A stretch of 64,000 bases of DNA from Pseudothermotoga_B sp051235805 (GTDB lineage: Bacteria > Thermotogota > Thermotogae > Thermotogales > DSM-5069). Both the position numbers and the translations under genes were made by a program. Positions 15,672 to 24,263 of this stretch are shown here, in pieces. The DNA is taken from contig NZ_JBPNXV010000001.1 of NCBI RefSeq assembly GCF_051235805.1, positions 806,001-870,000 of the forward strand, read 5' to 3'. The stretch's first letter is position 1. Every line of letters begins with the position of its first letter. The notes beneath the pieces are model-generated. The model made no database searches. It was not told the DNA's origin and saw only the letters and a list, made by a program, of their open reading frames with translations.

Positions 15672-18275
15672 GTGTTTAGAACGATCTTGAAGATATCTTT
15701 CAGAAACTTTCTGATGCATTTTAGATCCATCTTCGCTTTGATAATCGGTTTGAGCGTTCCATCGATGCTTCTTGTTGGAGGTCTTTCACTCAACGATACG
15801 ATCTCAAATTGGCTGAAGAGAAGCCTTGACAAAAACTTTGGTGTAGCAGACGCATATGTTGAGAATCCAAGAAGCAATATCTTTTTCAGATTACCAGTAG
15901 ACCAGCAGGCTGTGTCTTCACTCAGAGAACGTGAAGAAATCTTTTCGGTCCTTCCTGTCTTTGAGACGATGGTGCGCCTTGAGTACGATGGCAGAATGAT
16001 CGACTGTCTTGCCGTTGGTGTTATTGCTCAAGACCTGAGCGAGTTTGTCGGTTCAGGGCTTCATCTACCTGAGAAGGGTGTGATCATCTCAAAGGATCTC
16101 GCACAAGTTTTGAAGATAAAAGAAAGTGAGAAGGTCGTCATCAACACAGCAAAAGAAACCGTAGAACTTCTCGTTTCACAGATTGGCGAAGATGGTTTTC
16201 TGAATTTCCGCGGCGATCATCTGCAGTACAGCGGGGCGATCTTTGTTAACTTGAGCGATTTACAGCCACCTTTTGGCTTTCCAACAAGAGTATATCTACA
16301 CCTGGCTGGCAGTTTTGAAAAACATGAAGAGATCACAACGCAACTTCAAAGAGAACTCAAACTCAACGCTGTTGCAATGAAAGCCCGTCTTCTAAATTCG
16401 CCGGCAAACAAGGCATTGGGTTACTTGACGATCTCTTTCAGTGGCTTTTCGTTGATCGCGGCTCTGATATTGGTTTACATCTTCACTCAGAGTTTTTTAG
16501 ATGAGAGAAAAACGACTACTATTACATTGAGAACGATTGGATTTAAAGCCACAGATATTTTTGCGACACTCTTGATCGAAGGTCTTTTCTATTTGATCGC
16601 TGCCAATCTCATTGGTGGAATCTTTGGATTATTCGTGGGTGGCTTTTTGCTCAAGAGATTGCTGAAAATTTCTATTGCTTTGAGCCAAGGAAGTTCTTTC
16701 ATCGTGCCTCAATTGTCTCTGCAGATCTCACCATTGACATTGATGTTGGGTGTGCTCGGTGGTCTGGCAGTCCCCTTGACGATCTTGATGTGGAGGATTT
16801 GGAGCTCGACACATAAACCACCTGCGCAATTACTCAGAATTGAACAAGAGAGCAACTCTGCTTTCGGCATAAGACGTTACATGGGCATCTTAGTGCTCGG
16901 CGTTGCTGTGATTCTGATCTTTTTATACTCAAGATTCTGGTTGGCTCTGCTTTTGCTTGCGGTCTTTGGTATTCTGTTGATCTTGCCTTCAATACATCTG
17001 AGCTTAGCATTTGGTGTCCTCTTGATCTTTGTGGTTTCATTCATTCAACCCGATGAAACTGTGACAGCGTGGGATATCTTGCAGAGGGCTTCTGTGTTCT
17101 TCGTAGCAGGTTGGTTGATCTTTTTCTCGCTTCTGAATCCTTTGAGAAAACTCTTCTCAAAATCGTTGTCAAGGTCTTCTGTTTCTGCCTTCATCGCTGT
17201 GTCCTATGTTGAACGCCACAGGAGAAATACTCTGGTGATCAGTTCTATGTTCAGTCTATTGCTTTTCGTGATGGTTCTTGTTCTGTGTATACCGTACAAC
17301 ATGCAAAGGTTTGTGAAAGAGAGACTTCAAACGGGGCTTTTTGGGTATGATTTCATGGTCGTTTATAACCCTTTGAAGTTGATTTTTGCAAGAGGTGAGA
17401 TCGAAGTAGCCGAGGGCTTGAAAGATCCTGCAAGAGTCTACGTAGGGCAGATGAACGATGATATCATTGCTTTTACAGACTCATCATTTTTAGAGAGTGC
17501 ACTTGTTCCTGTAGAGAAAAACACCCAGTGGAGAAAAGATCTACTCGACACTGGTGCATTAGTCTTAGGTTACTTCAATGATCGCACTCGACCACAAAAA
17601 ATAGAAGGAAATGTTAGATCACTTTTTGGTTTTGGTGATTCTGAATCGATGGTTTTCACCGTGATAGATTCCTTTGACATGCGCCAGCTCATGGTGCCAG
17701 TTAAGTATGTGGCATCGACCAACAGTCTGCCAAAGAGAGTCAGGTTGGTGCCTGTACTGCTGGGGAGAGTGGATAAGGATAAGGTTGCGCAAGTGAAAGA
17801 GTTTTACAGCAAGAGATTTGACTTTCCACTCTACGTTACCGAAGAGCTCAATCGATTGTTCGGTGGCATAGATCTTCTGGTACAAACTGCCGTGACGCTA
17901 CTCTACTTTGGTCTGATCAGCGGTTTTAGTGGTATAGCCTTTCACACGGTGCGAAGCATAGTGCTCAGAAGACATCTATCAGGGGTGTTAACGGCTGTAG
18001 GCATGTCAAGCAGGGAGATCGGAGCCGCTTTTATACTGGAGAACATAATCGTTGCATCGCTGGGCATAGTGATCGGTGTCTTCGCAGGTTCGCTGGCATC
18101 GAAGGACGTGATCGAATTGATCTTCACGCTCTTTGGCTCGGGAAGATTTGTCTTTCCAGTCTGGCAACTTCTTGGTTTAGTTTTTGCGGTCTACGCAGTT
18201 GTGATCGTGGTAATTGCTCTGCCTGTCATCTTGAAGCGAAAGATCATCGCAGAGGCTCTGAGAACTCAAGAGTGA
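15672..18275 (+). CDS. FtsX/MacB-type ABC transporter permease
   Basis: The 867-residue product starts at a GTG 8 bases after GAGGTGG. An N-terminal membrane helix is followed by a roughly 230-residue extracytoplasmic domain (15-245), three membrane helices (255-375), four to six further hydrophobic segments (about 395-490), a second external domain and three C-terminal helices. This duplicated FtsX layout fits exporters of the MacB/LolCDE class, which move lipoproteins, peptides or drugs without themselves spanning the substrate path. The cognate ATPase follows 34 bases later. The substrate is unknown. Confidence 0.85.
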   Translation: MFRTILKISFRNFLMHFRSIFALIIGLSVPSMLLVGGLSLNDTISNWLKRSLDKNFGVADAYVENPRSNIFFRLPVDQQAVSSLREREEIFSVLPVFETMVRLEYDGRMIDCLAVGVIAQDLSEFVGSGLHLPEKGVIISKDLAQVLKIKESEKVVINTAKETVELLVSQIGEDGFLNFRGDHLQYSGAIFVNLSDLQPPFGFPTRVYLHLAGSFEKHEEITTQLQRELKLNAVAMKARLLNSPANKALGYLTISFSGFSLIAALILVYIFTQSFLDERKTTTITLRTIGFKATDIFATLLIEGLFYLIAANLIGGIFGLFVGGFLLKRLLKISIALSQGSSFIVPQLSLQISPLTLMLGVLGGLAVPLTILMWRIWSSTHKPPAQLLRIEQESNSAFGIRRYMGILVLGVAVILIFLYSRFWLALLLLAVFGILLILPSIHLSLAFGVLLIFVVSFIQPDETVTAWDILQRASVFFVAGWLIFFSLLNPLRKLFSKSLSRSSVSAFIAVSYVERHRRNTLVISSMFSLLLFVMVLVLCIPYNMQRFVKERLQTGLFGYDFMVVYNPLKLIFARGEIEVAEGLKDPARVYVGQMNDDIIAFTDSSFLESALVPVEKNTQWRKDLLDTGALVLGYFNDRTRPQKIEGNVRSLFGFGDSESMVFTVIDSFDMRQLMVPVKYVASTNSLPKRVRLVPVLLGRVDKDKVAQVKEFYSKRFDFPLYVTEELNRLFGGIDLLVQTAVTLLYFGLISGFSGIAFHTVRSIVLRRHLSGVLTAVGMSSREIGAAFILENIIVASLGIVIGVFAGSLASKDVIELIFTLFGSGRFVFPVWQLLGLVFAVYAVVIVVIALPVILKRKIIAEALRTQE

Positions 18276-18309
18276 TGAGAATAATCGTTCTTGCACAAGG
18301 AGGTTTGAG

Positions 18310-18990
18310 ATGATCGAGGTCAAAGACCTTTGGAAGATCTACGGTACAGGTGCAAAACAAGTCGAAGCACTCAGAGGAGTAACTCTGAAGATAGAGGACG
18401 GTGAATTCATTGCAATACTTGGTCCATCTGGTTCTGGAAAGACCACATTGTTGAACTGTCTCTCTGGTATCGATTCACCATCACGGGGAGAGATCTTTTT
18501 CGATGGCTTAGTCTTTCACTCACTGAGCGAAGAGAAAAAAACTCAATTTAGGGCACGATACATGGGCTTTGTTTTTCAGTTTTTCAATTTGATCCCAGTG
18601 TTGACGGCGATGGAGAATGTTTTGCTGCCGCTGAAGATTCTAAGAATCAATCATGGCGAGGCTACTGAAAGAGCAAAGAGAATACTTGAGAGAATTGGTC
18701 TGGCAGACAAACTTCACAGATTTCCATCTGAGCTTTCTGGTGGTGAACAACAAAGAGTTGCCATAGCCAGAGCCTTAGTGCACAATCCAAAGATAGTGTG
18801 GGCAGATGAACCTACGGGAAATCTCGACTCGGAGACAGGGGAAGGGGTCATAAAAGTACTCGAGGAAATGAGATTCGAGCACAGAACGACTTTAGTAGTT
18901 GTCACCCACGATGAGCGCATAGCAAAGCGTGCTGACCGTGTTTTAACGATAAGAGATGGAAAGATCGTGAAAGAAGAAAGACAAAGCTAA
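18310..18990 (+). CDS. ABC transporter ATPase of the MacB/LolD type
   Basis: The 226-residue product has Walker A (GPSGSGKTT), the Q-loop (FVFQFFNLIPVLTA), signature LSGGEQQRVAIARALV, Walker B (IVWADEPTGNLDS) and the switch His (VVTHD). The sequence GNLDSETG after Walker B is typical of the LolD/MacB class. It pairs with the permease just upstream. GGAGG lies 5 bases before the ATG. Confidence 0.93.
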   Translation: MIEVKDLWKIYGTGAKQVEALRGVTLKIEDGEFIAILGPSGSGKTTLLNCLSGIDSPSRGEIFFDGLVFHSLSEEKKTQFRARYMGFVFQFFNLIPVLTAMENVLLPLKILRINHGEATERAKRILERIGLADKLHRFPSELSGGEQQRVAIARALVHNPKIVWADEPTGNLDSETGEGVIKVLEEMRFEHRTTLVVVTHDERIAKRADRVLTIRDGKIVKEERQS

Positions 18991-19074
18991 AGAACTCCTC
19001 TGACCAGAACGAGGGATGGCAAGAAGAGTGATCAATAACTTCGCAGATGAAGAAGATGGAAAAAGAAAAACAAA

Positions 19075-19507
19075 ATGTTCCTTTCTCGCAATAGTTTATG
19101 CTTGCAAGACTTAGCAAAACTGATAACTCTTCAAGAACACAGGACAGTTGTTATTTGGGCTTTAGACTGTACAAAAGTGCCGTTGGGTGAATTGGAAGCA
19201 TGATATTCAAACGAATGTAGATGCGGAAAATGTCTTGAGTTGTGCGAAGCTTGGGCTAAGGGACAAGTCAAGATGCTAATTGCCAAGTGCGCTGTTTTGA
19301 ATCTTCATGCATTTGAAAGACAGGTCGTTGAAGACCGATACCACAGTCTGCTGTGTCGTGCAACTGCACATACTGGTGCCACTGTTCATGCCAAGACACA
19401 CGCTCTATGAACTTACTGCTTTGGTGCTGAAATGTAGTATTGAGAACTTTGAAAAATCTGCGCGTGAGAAGATAAATTACTACCTTGAGCGGCTACTCTA
19501 CTGGTAG
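19075..19507 (+). pseudogene. Decayed 'putative immunity protein' (Imm-5-like) gene
   Basis: From an ATG at 19075 the frame reads CLQDLAKLITLQEHRTVVIW, then ALDC, an internal TGA, EAWAKGQVKM and CRATAHTGATVHAKTHAL, then a TGA. One frame shift later it continues YELTALVLKCS and KINYYLERLLYW to 19507. The blocks EHRTVVIWALDC, AWAKG, ATVHAKTHA and YLERLLYW match, from memory, the family annotated as putative immunity protein (toxin-immunity type). One internal stop plus one frameshift make it a pseudogene. The bases from 18991 to 19074 and 19508 to 19600 hold nothing recognisable. Confidence 0.6.
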
Positions 19508-19600
19508 GAAAATGCTGAAAAACAAAAGATCAGCTGGGCAGGATTTTTGAAATAGTACTTTTAAAAACTCCAGTATGAAAAAACGATTCCCGCAGTTAGA

Positions 19601-20260
19601 TCATCTCATTATCAGAGAGATTACTCCCACGACGAGCGAAGTGATTGAAACTGTCAGTGTTGTAATTATCAAATTCTTAAGTTTCTTTGCAAATTGTAAT
19701 TGATTCTTAAACTGTTCAAAAACTCTGTTTTCCATCGTTGAAAGACTGGTTTGAAGATGAGCTGATTTGCCTTCTATCTTTTTTGATATTTCGTTGAAAA
19801 ACTGATTTGATTCCTTTTCGATCCTTGATAGAGTATTTTGAATCTCTTGAAGTGTACTGTGCAGTAATGTTGTGGATTCCAAGATACGATTAGATTTTTC
19901 ACCGATCTGCGCTGATTCATTCAATAGAGTGTTTTGCATCTGTTGAAGTGTACTCTGTAGTAGTGTTATAGAATCGAGGATACGATTTGACTTTTCACCA
20001 ATCTGTGCTGATTCATTCAGAAGCTGTGAGAGTTTGCTGAGGATCTCAGGAGTTCCTATCTCTTTGAGGGTTTTGATCACATCATGGCTCCCACTTGCAG
20101 TTTCTTGCGCTACAGCAATGAATTTTGTTAATTGCTCTCGGACTGCTTCGAGCTCTTCTCTTGCCTTTTGGTAGGAAGTTGCTTCACTGTGAAGTTGCTT
20201 CAAGGTCTCCACCAACTTAAAGGCTGCTTCTTCCGCTTCCAGGAATTTTTCCATCTTCAT
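19601..20260 (-). CDS. Coiled-coil protein with a C-terminal membrane anchor and an internal duplication
   Basis: The 219-residue product starts at an ATG overlapping the stop of the RecQ fusion gene (ATGA). Most of it is predicted coiled coil. Two adjacent copies of a 32-residue unit (LLNESAQIGEKSNRILDSIT... and LLNESAQIGEKSNRILESTT...) differ at only six positions, showing a recent duplication. A hydrophobic helix (LIITTLTVSITSLVVGVISL) lies at the C-terminus, so the protein should be tail-anchored with the coil in the cytoplasm. I do not recognise a family. The overlap ties its translation to the helicase-nuclease. Confidence 0.75.
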   Translation of the reverse strand: MKMEKFLEAEEAAFKLVETLKQLHSEATSYQKAREELEAVREQLTKFIAVAQETASGSHDVIKTLKEIGTPEILSKLSQLLNESAQIGEKSNRILDSITLLQSTLQQMQNTLLNESAQIGEKSNRILESTTLLHSTLQEIQNTLSRIEKESNQFFNEISKKIEGKSAHLQTSLSTMENRVFEQFKNQLQFAKKLKNLIITTLTVSITSLVVGVISLIMR

Positions 20261-23200
20261 TCCCCTTTCGTTATCAGAATTTCGCAACTTTTTTGAAGTT
20301 TTGCCAGCAGGAACCATGCTGGTATTTCAGAAAGTTCATCAGGTAAGGCTTCGACAAGCTTCCTTGCCAGTGAACGTTCAGGTCGTTTTTGGAGAAGTTC
20401 AACAACAAGGGTTTTTGCAAAGTCGCTATCTCGAGTTGCGATAATTGAGAGTGCCCATGCCGAAAATTCATAAACGACTTCCCCGCTCAGACCGTAGTTT
20501 TCCAAAGCCGAAAAAATCGACGCGATGAAGTTCTGCTCTGTTACCTCTAAGCTTTTGTCCTTACAGAAGATCTCAGAGAGGGCGCGTAACATAAGCAATG
20601 CTGGATGATCTGGATAACTTTCAAGATAACGAGAAACTTGACCTCTTAGTTCAGCAGCTTCGTTCGGTGAACAGACCATTCCAAAGAGATCTTTGCACTT
20701 TTCCAAACCTGTTCTGTAATCGTTGATCACTTCTTCCAATGTTTCCGAGTACTCAGTTGATTCTAAGTATCGCAAGATTCGCTGGCGGAAGATCTCATCA
20801 GTTGGAGAGTCGGAGCATGCGAGCACCATTTCATAAAAAGCCCGGCGCCTTCCTCGCTCGATAACATCGTAGATGAAATGAAGTAGAAGGTTGACCATTT
20901 CTAAAACAAACTGCTTATGAGGAAGTGAAAGAAATCTCGATGCTTTCTCTACTTCAACCTGTTTCCTGCTGTAGAGATAACTTGCAACATATCTGCCGTA
21001 CGCCTCTATGATTTCCTCCTTGGTCGCACCTGATACCGCCACGGTGAACTCGTCACGTGCGTAGTTTACTGTGTAATCGGAAATCACCCCGATGACAAGG
21101 AGTCGATGCAATGCCTTTTCTGTAATCTCTCTTACTGAGCGATCGTTATCTTCATTTTCGCCAAAACATTCGGTAGCACCGATGGTTACATTACCTCTCG
21201 CTGATGTGTCTGGAATCTTGGAAAGAACCTGCTTGATATCTTCCTTTTCTCTATCAATTCCACGAAATGTGTTTATGTGGAAGTAGAAAATCCTTGTTAT
21301 ATCATCACTGTCTTCCATCCTCAGATCTCTGATGATTTGCTCGATTTCCTCTATTTTCGTGTTGGGATTTAGCAGCTTCTTCGCTCGCTCAGGATCATCA
21401 ACAGAAACGACTATGCAACAATGAGCAGTCCTTCTGTCTCTTCCGGCACGCCCAGCCTCTTGATAGAAGGACTCTATCGATGCTGGCAAGCCGAAATGAA
21501 TGGTGTATCGAATATTTGGCTTATCTATTCCCATCCCAAATGCCTTTGTACACACCAAGAGTGGTATCTTGTTTCTTTTGAAGAGCTTTGTGGCACGACG
21601 TTTGTGAGATCGGTATTGGTCTGTGCCCCAAAACTTAGGTTCTTTTCCGCTGTAGATGTCATTTGGGATACGCAATTCTTTGTCGATCTCTTCCTTCACT
21701 TTTGTGATCCCAAAATCGCCACCAACATGAGGACAAAAGACGAGACCTGAATAGGTATCATTGCCTCTTGGTTGATAGAAAGAAGAAAAGGAACTGTTGA
21801 AAAGGCTTGGCAGTTGGTCAAAACAGCCCTTGAGCCTTGCGAGCTTTTCTTGAGACTTCGAATAGACTATCTGAAACTTCAATTCCTTTCTGTCAAAGGT
21901 CTTTGGTGTGATAATGGCATCGAAGTCCTCTATCTGTAACTCTCGCTGAATGTCTTTCAAAACGGCTCGTGAAGCGGTTCCTGTCAATGCAACCATTGGT
22001 GGGACATGACCCTGTGATTCACAGTACTCGCGGCTCACCCTTCCAATGTTGAGGTACGCAGTTCTAAAATCATGACCCCACTCAGAGACACAGTGAGTTT
22101 CATCTACAACTATCAAAGAGATAGGAGTGTGTACGGTGAGCGTACGTAGTGATTCTCTGAATTCAGTGGTTTGAAATCGTTCCGGAGCAATGTACGCAAA
22201 AAGATATTCACCTTGACCAAACAGTTGCATTGCTCTCGATCTATCTTTTGGATCTGTGATCTGACTTGTAATGGCGATGCAGCGGTCGATACCCATCTTC
22301 GTCAGATTGTCTATTTGATCTTCCATTAGGGAAATGAGCGGGTCGATTACCACTGTCCTACCTGGCAAGAGCATCGATGCAAGTTGGTACACCAACGACT
22401 TTCCACCACCGGTGGGGAGCAAGAGTAAGACATCTTTGCCCCTAAGTACGCGCAAAACGCCTTCGTACTGTCCTTCCCAAAAGTGAGTCTTACGAAACAG
22501 ATATCTTAGAAAATACTGCAAATCTTCCTCTTTGATTTCCTTCAATCCTCCAATCACTGGGGCAACCGACAATGAGGAATTTGCTATGTGAAATGGCACA
22601 TAGATGTTTTGCACGAAAAACGTTGGTATCTCGGCTGAGCTCTTGTTTGAGAAAGAGATACAAAGTACATTTGTACACTTCCTGCCAGAAAATTCAAAAA
22701 GCAGCTCGCACACAGAATTCTGTATTTTGAAACTAAAAGAGTAAAGATCGCTGAGTCGCTGTAATAACTCTTCGAAGTCAGCTACGGTCTTTTTCAGTAT
22801 TGCCAAAGCTTCTTCTTTATCGAATAGACCCAGTTCATCCAAATCGGCGATGATCTGCCATGAAACGTTCTCGTCGAATTCAAGGAAGCCAGATTGAAGA
22901 GCTTGTGCAAGAACCACTTGAATTTGATGAGCGATTTTGACAGCGTTTGTAAACTTGACGAACTTCTGAGGCACGGCTGATGAGTTTTCTGAGACTGCAC
23001 TTTTAACCCTCGAAAGTTCTGAGCTCAACAACGACAGTTTGCTGCCAGCTCTTTGGCGTATCTCTTGCGCAGTGATTCGAACAACTTTATAGCCATGTGT
23101 GTTCAAGAGATTGTCTCGTTCCCTGTCTGATACAATCTGATTCTTGTGCTGTTCTCCGTCGATTTCAACAACGATCTTTTCTTCCAACCAAGGAGCGAAT

Positions 23201-23931
23201 ATGGCAAAATCAACCCTTCCGTACAATGGCAGATCTGTGTCTGGTTCAAAGGGTATGAGGCTCGAAAGATCGACTTGGGGCAGCACAAATTGATCAAAGT
23301 TTTCCCCAAGAACTCTTGGCAAGATCTCATAGTAGAATATCTTCTCCTCTTTGCTGTCAAACCAAAAAGATCCCGCCACTTTTCTATAACTCTGAATCAG
23401 AGAATCTTTGACCGATGAGAAAGAAATTTCTGCCCCTTGCACATCAAAGAGTTTTTCAAACTCCGCTTCCAGCTGGGGAGACAGTAAAGTGATTCGTCCT
23501 CTGGTCAAGATCTTTTCCAAGACCGATATGATCTGTCTTTTCTTACCATCCAATGGAGATCGATCATCCTTGGATGGAAAATCAATCCTCCATTGGCAGA
23601 AAGCCGTCAAGATTTCCTTGTCTAAGTCATCAAGATCTTCTGAGGTGATTTCATCGAGTAAACCTACAGGGACTGCCACAGATTCAAGAAATCGAGCCTG
23701 ATACCCAGCAAACCTCTCTCTGGCAAGCAAATTGCGAGGAAACGAAGATTCTGATGTTGTGGAACCTTTCTCATTCGAAGTTGTTTCCTTCAGTGACGGC
23801 ACATAAGGCACAGTTGCCGTGCAATCTGGATAACGGGAACACCCGTAGAACATTCCCCCGGCATTCGGACCTCTTTTTGCTACACGCAATACCATCGGAG
23901 AGCCACACTTAGGGCACCTGACTTCTTCCAT
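20257..23931 (-). CDS. Zinc-ribbon / nuclease / RecQ-type helicase fusion
   Basis: The 1224-residue product starts at an ATG 6-7 bases after GGAG. Residues 1-45 are a topoisomerase-type zinc ribbon (CPKCGSPM ... CSRYPDC). Around 240-300 is a DUF559/Vsr-like endonuclease core: VDFAIF, then VVEIDGEQH, then a KVVRI strand. From about 500 comes a RecQ-type helicase: LLPTGGGKSLVYQ (Walker A), VVDETHCVSEWGHDFR, VALTGTAS and a motif VI block QEAGRAGRDRR. The last 350 residues are helical and unassigned. RecQ proteins unwind DNA 3' to 5'. The added nuclease and ribbon suggest DNA defence or repair. It is followed by the overlapping coiled-coil membrane protein. Confidence 0.85.
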   Translation of the reverse strand: MEEVRCPKCGSPMVLRVAKRGPNAGGMFYGCSRYPDCTATVPYVPSLKETTSNEKGSTTSESSFPRNLLARERFAGYQARFLESVAVPVGLLDEITSEDLDDLDKEILTAFCQWRIDFPSKDDRSPLDGKKRQIISVLEKILTRGRITLLSPQLEAEFEKLFDVQGAEISFSSVKDSLIQSYRKVAGSFWFDSKEEKIFYYEILPRVLGENFDQFVLPQVDLSSLIPFEPDTDLPLYGRVDFAIFAPWLEEKIVVEIDGEQHKNQIVSDRERDNLLNTHGYKVVRITAQEIRQRAGSKLSLLSSELSRVKSAVSENSSAVPQKFVKFTNAVKIAHQIQVVLAQALQSGFLEFDENVSWQIIADLDELGLFDKEEALAILKKTVADFEELLQRLSDLYSFSFKIQNSVCELLFEFSGRKCTNVLCISFSNKSSAEIPTFFVQNIYVPFHIANSSLSVAPVIGGLKEIKEEDLQYFLRYLFRKTHFWEGQYEGVLRVLRGKDVLLLLPTGGGKSLVYQLASMLLPGRTVVIDPLISLMEDQIDNLTKMGIDRCIAITSQITDPKDRSRAMQLFGQGEYLFAYIAPERFQTTEFRESLRTLTVHTPISLIVVDETHCVSEWGHDFRTAYLNIGRVSREYCESQGHVPPMVALTGTASRAVLKDIQRELQIEDFDAIITPKTFDRKELKFQIVYSKSQEKLARLKGCFDQLPSLFNSSFSSFYQPRGNDTYSGLVFCPHVGGDFGITKVKEEIDKELRIPNDIYSGKEPKFWGTDQYRSHKRRATKLFKRNKIPLLVCTKAFGMGIDKPNIRYTIHFGLPASIESFYQEAGRAGRDRRTAHCCIVVSVDDPERAKKLLNPNTKIEEIEQIIRDLRMEDSDDITRIFYFHINTFRGIDREKEDIKQVLSKIPDTSARGNVTIGATECFGENEDNDRSVREITEKALHRLLVIGVISDYTVNYARDEFTVAVSGATKEEIIEAYGRYVASYLYSRKQVEVEKASRFLSLPHKQFVLEMVNLLLHFIYDVIERGRRRAFYEMVLACSDSPTDEIFRQRILRYLESTEYSETLEEVINDYRTGLEKCKDLFGMVCSPNEAAELRGQVSRYLESYPDHPALLMLRALSEIFCKDKSLEVTEQNFIASIFSALENYGLSGEVVYEFSAWALSIIATRDSDFAKTLVVELLQKRPERSLARKLVEALPDELSEIPAWFLLAKLQKSCEILITKGE

Positions 23932-24263
23932 TTTAAGCTCCATTCCATCAGACTGGTTCTGAAATGATTCTTGCGAAAACTCTTTGCCAGTATTTCAATC
24001 AGATCAATTCTTGTGTCACAAACGGTGTCATTCTTTGTTCAAATACTGATATCTTTAACAAAATTATACAGCGAAAAGAAGCAAAATGTCAACAACAGGT
24101 TTCTCAGTTGGAAAAGTTGAACGCAACATAGCACAGAATGCAATATTGCACCAAAACAATTATTCGACAAAAAGTTGTGATGTGAGGAAAATCCAAAATG
24201 AAAGAGTATAGTGGAAATTGAGAAAGAGAGTCTCAAGTTCGAGAGAAAAGAAAATGAAGATTA
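23932..24263. other. Intergenic region between two helicase genes
   Basis: About 330 bases with no convincing coding frame. It holds the promoter of the RecQ fusion gene (24063-24092) and a roughly 130-base 5' untranslated region without obvious structure. Confidence 0.5.
24063..24092 (-). promoter_or_regulatory. Promoter of the RecQ-fusion operon
   Basis: On the minus strand TTGACA (24092-24087) and TATAAT (24068-24063) are separated by 18 bases. Both hexamers match the consensus. The start of the coding region lies about 130 bases downstream. Confidence 0.75.

Noticed and set aside
18991..19074. Small reading frames after the MacB-type ATPase
   Set aside because: Short, without ribosome sites, and they do not continue the upstream or downstream coding text.
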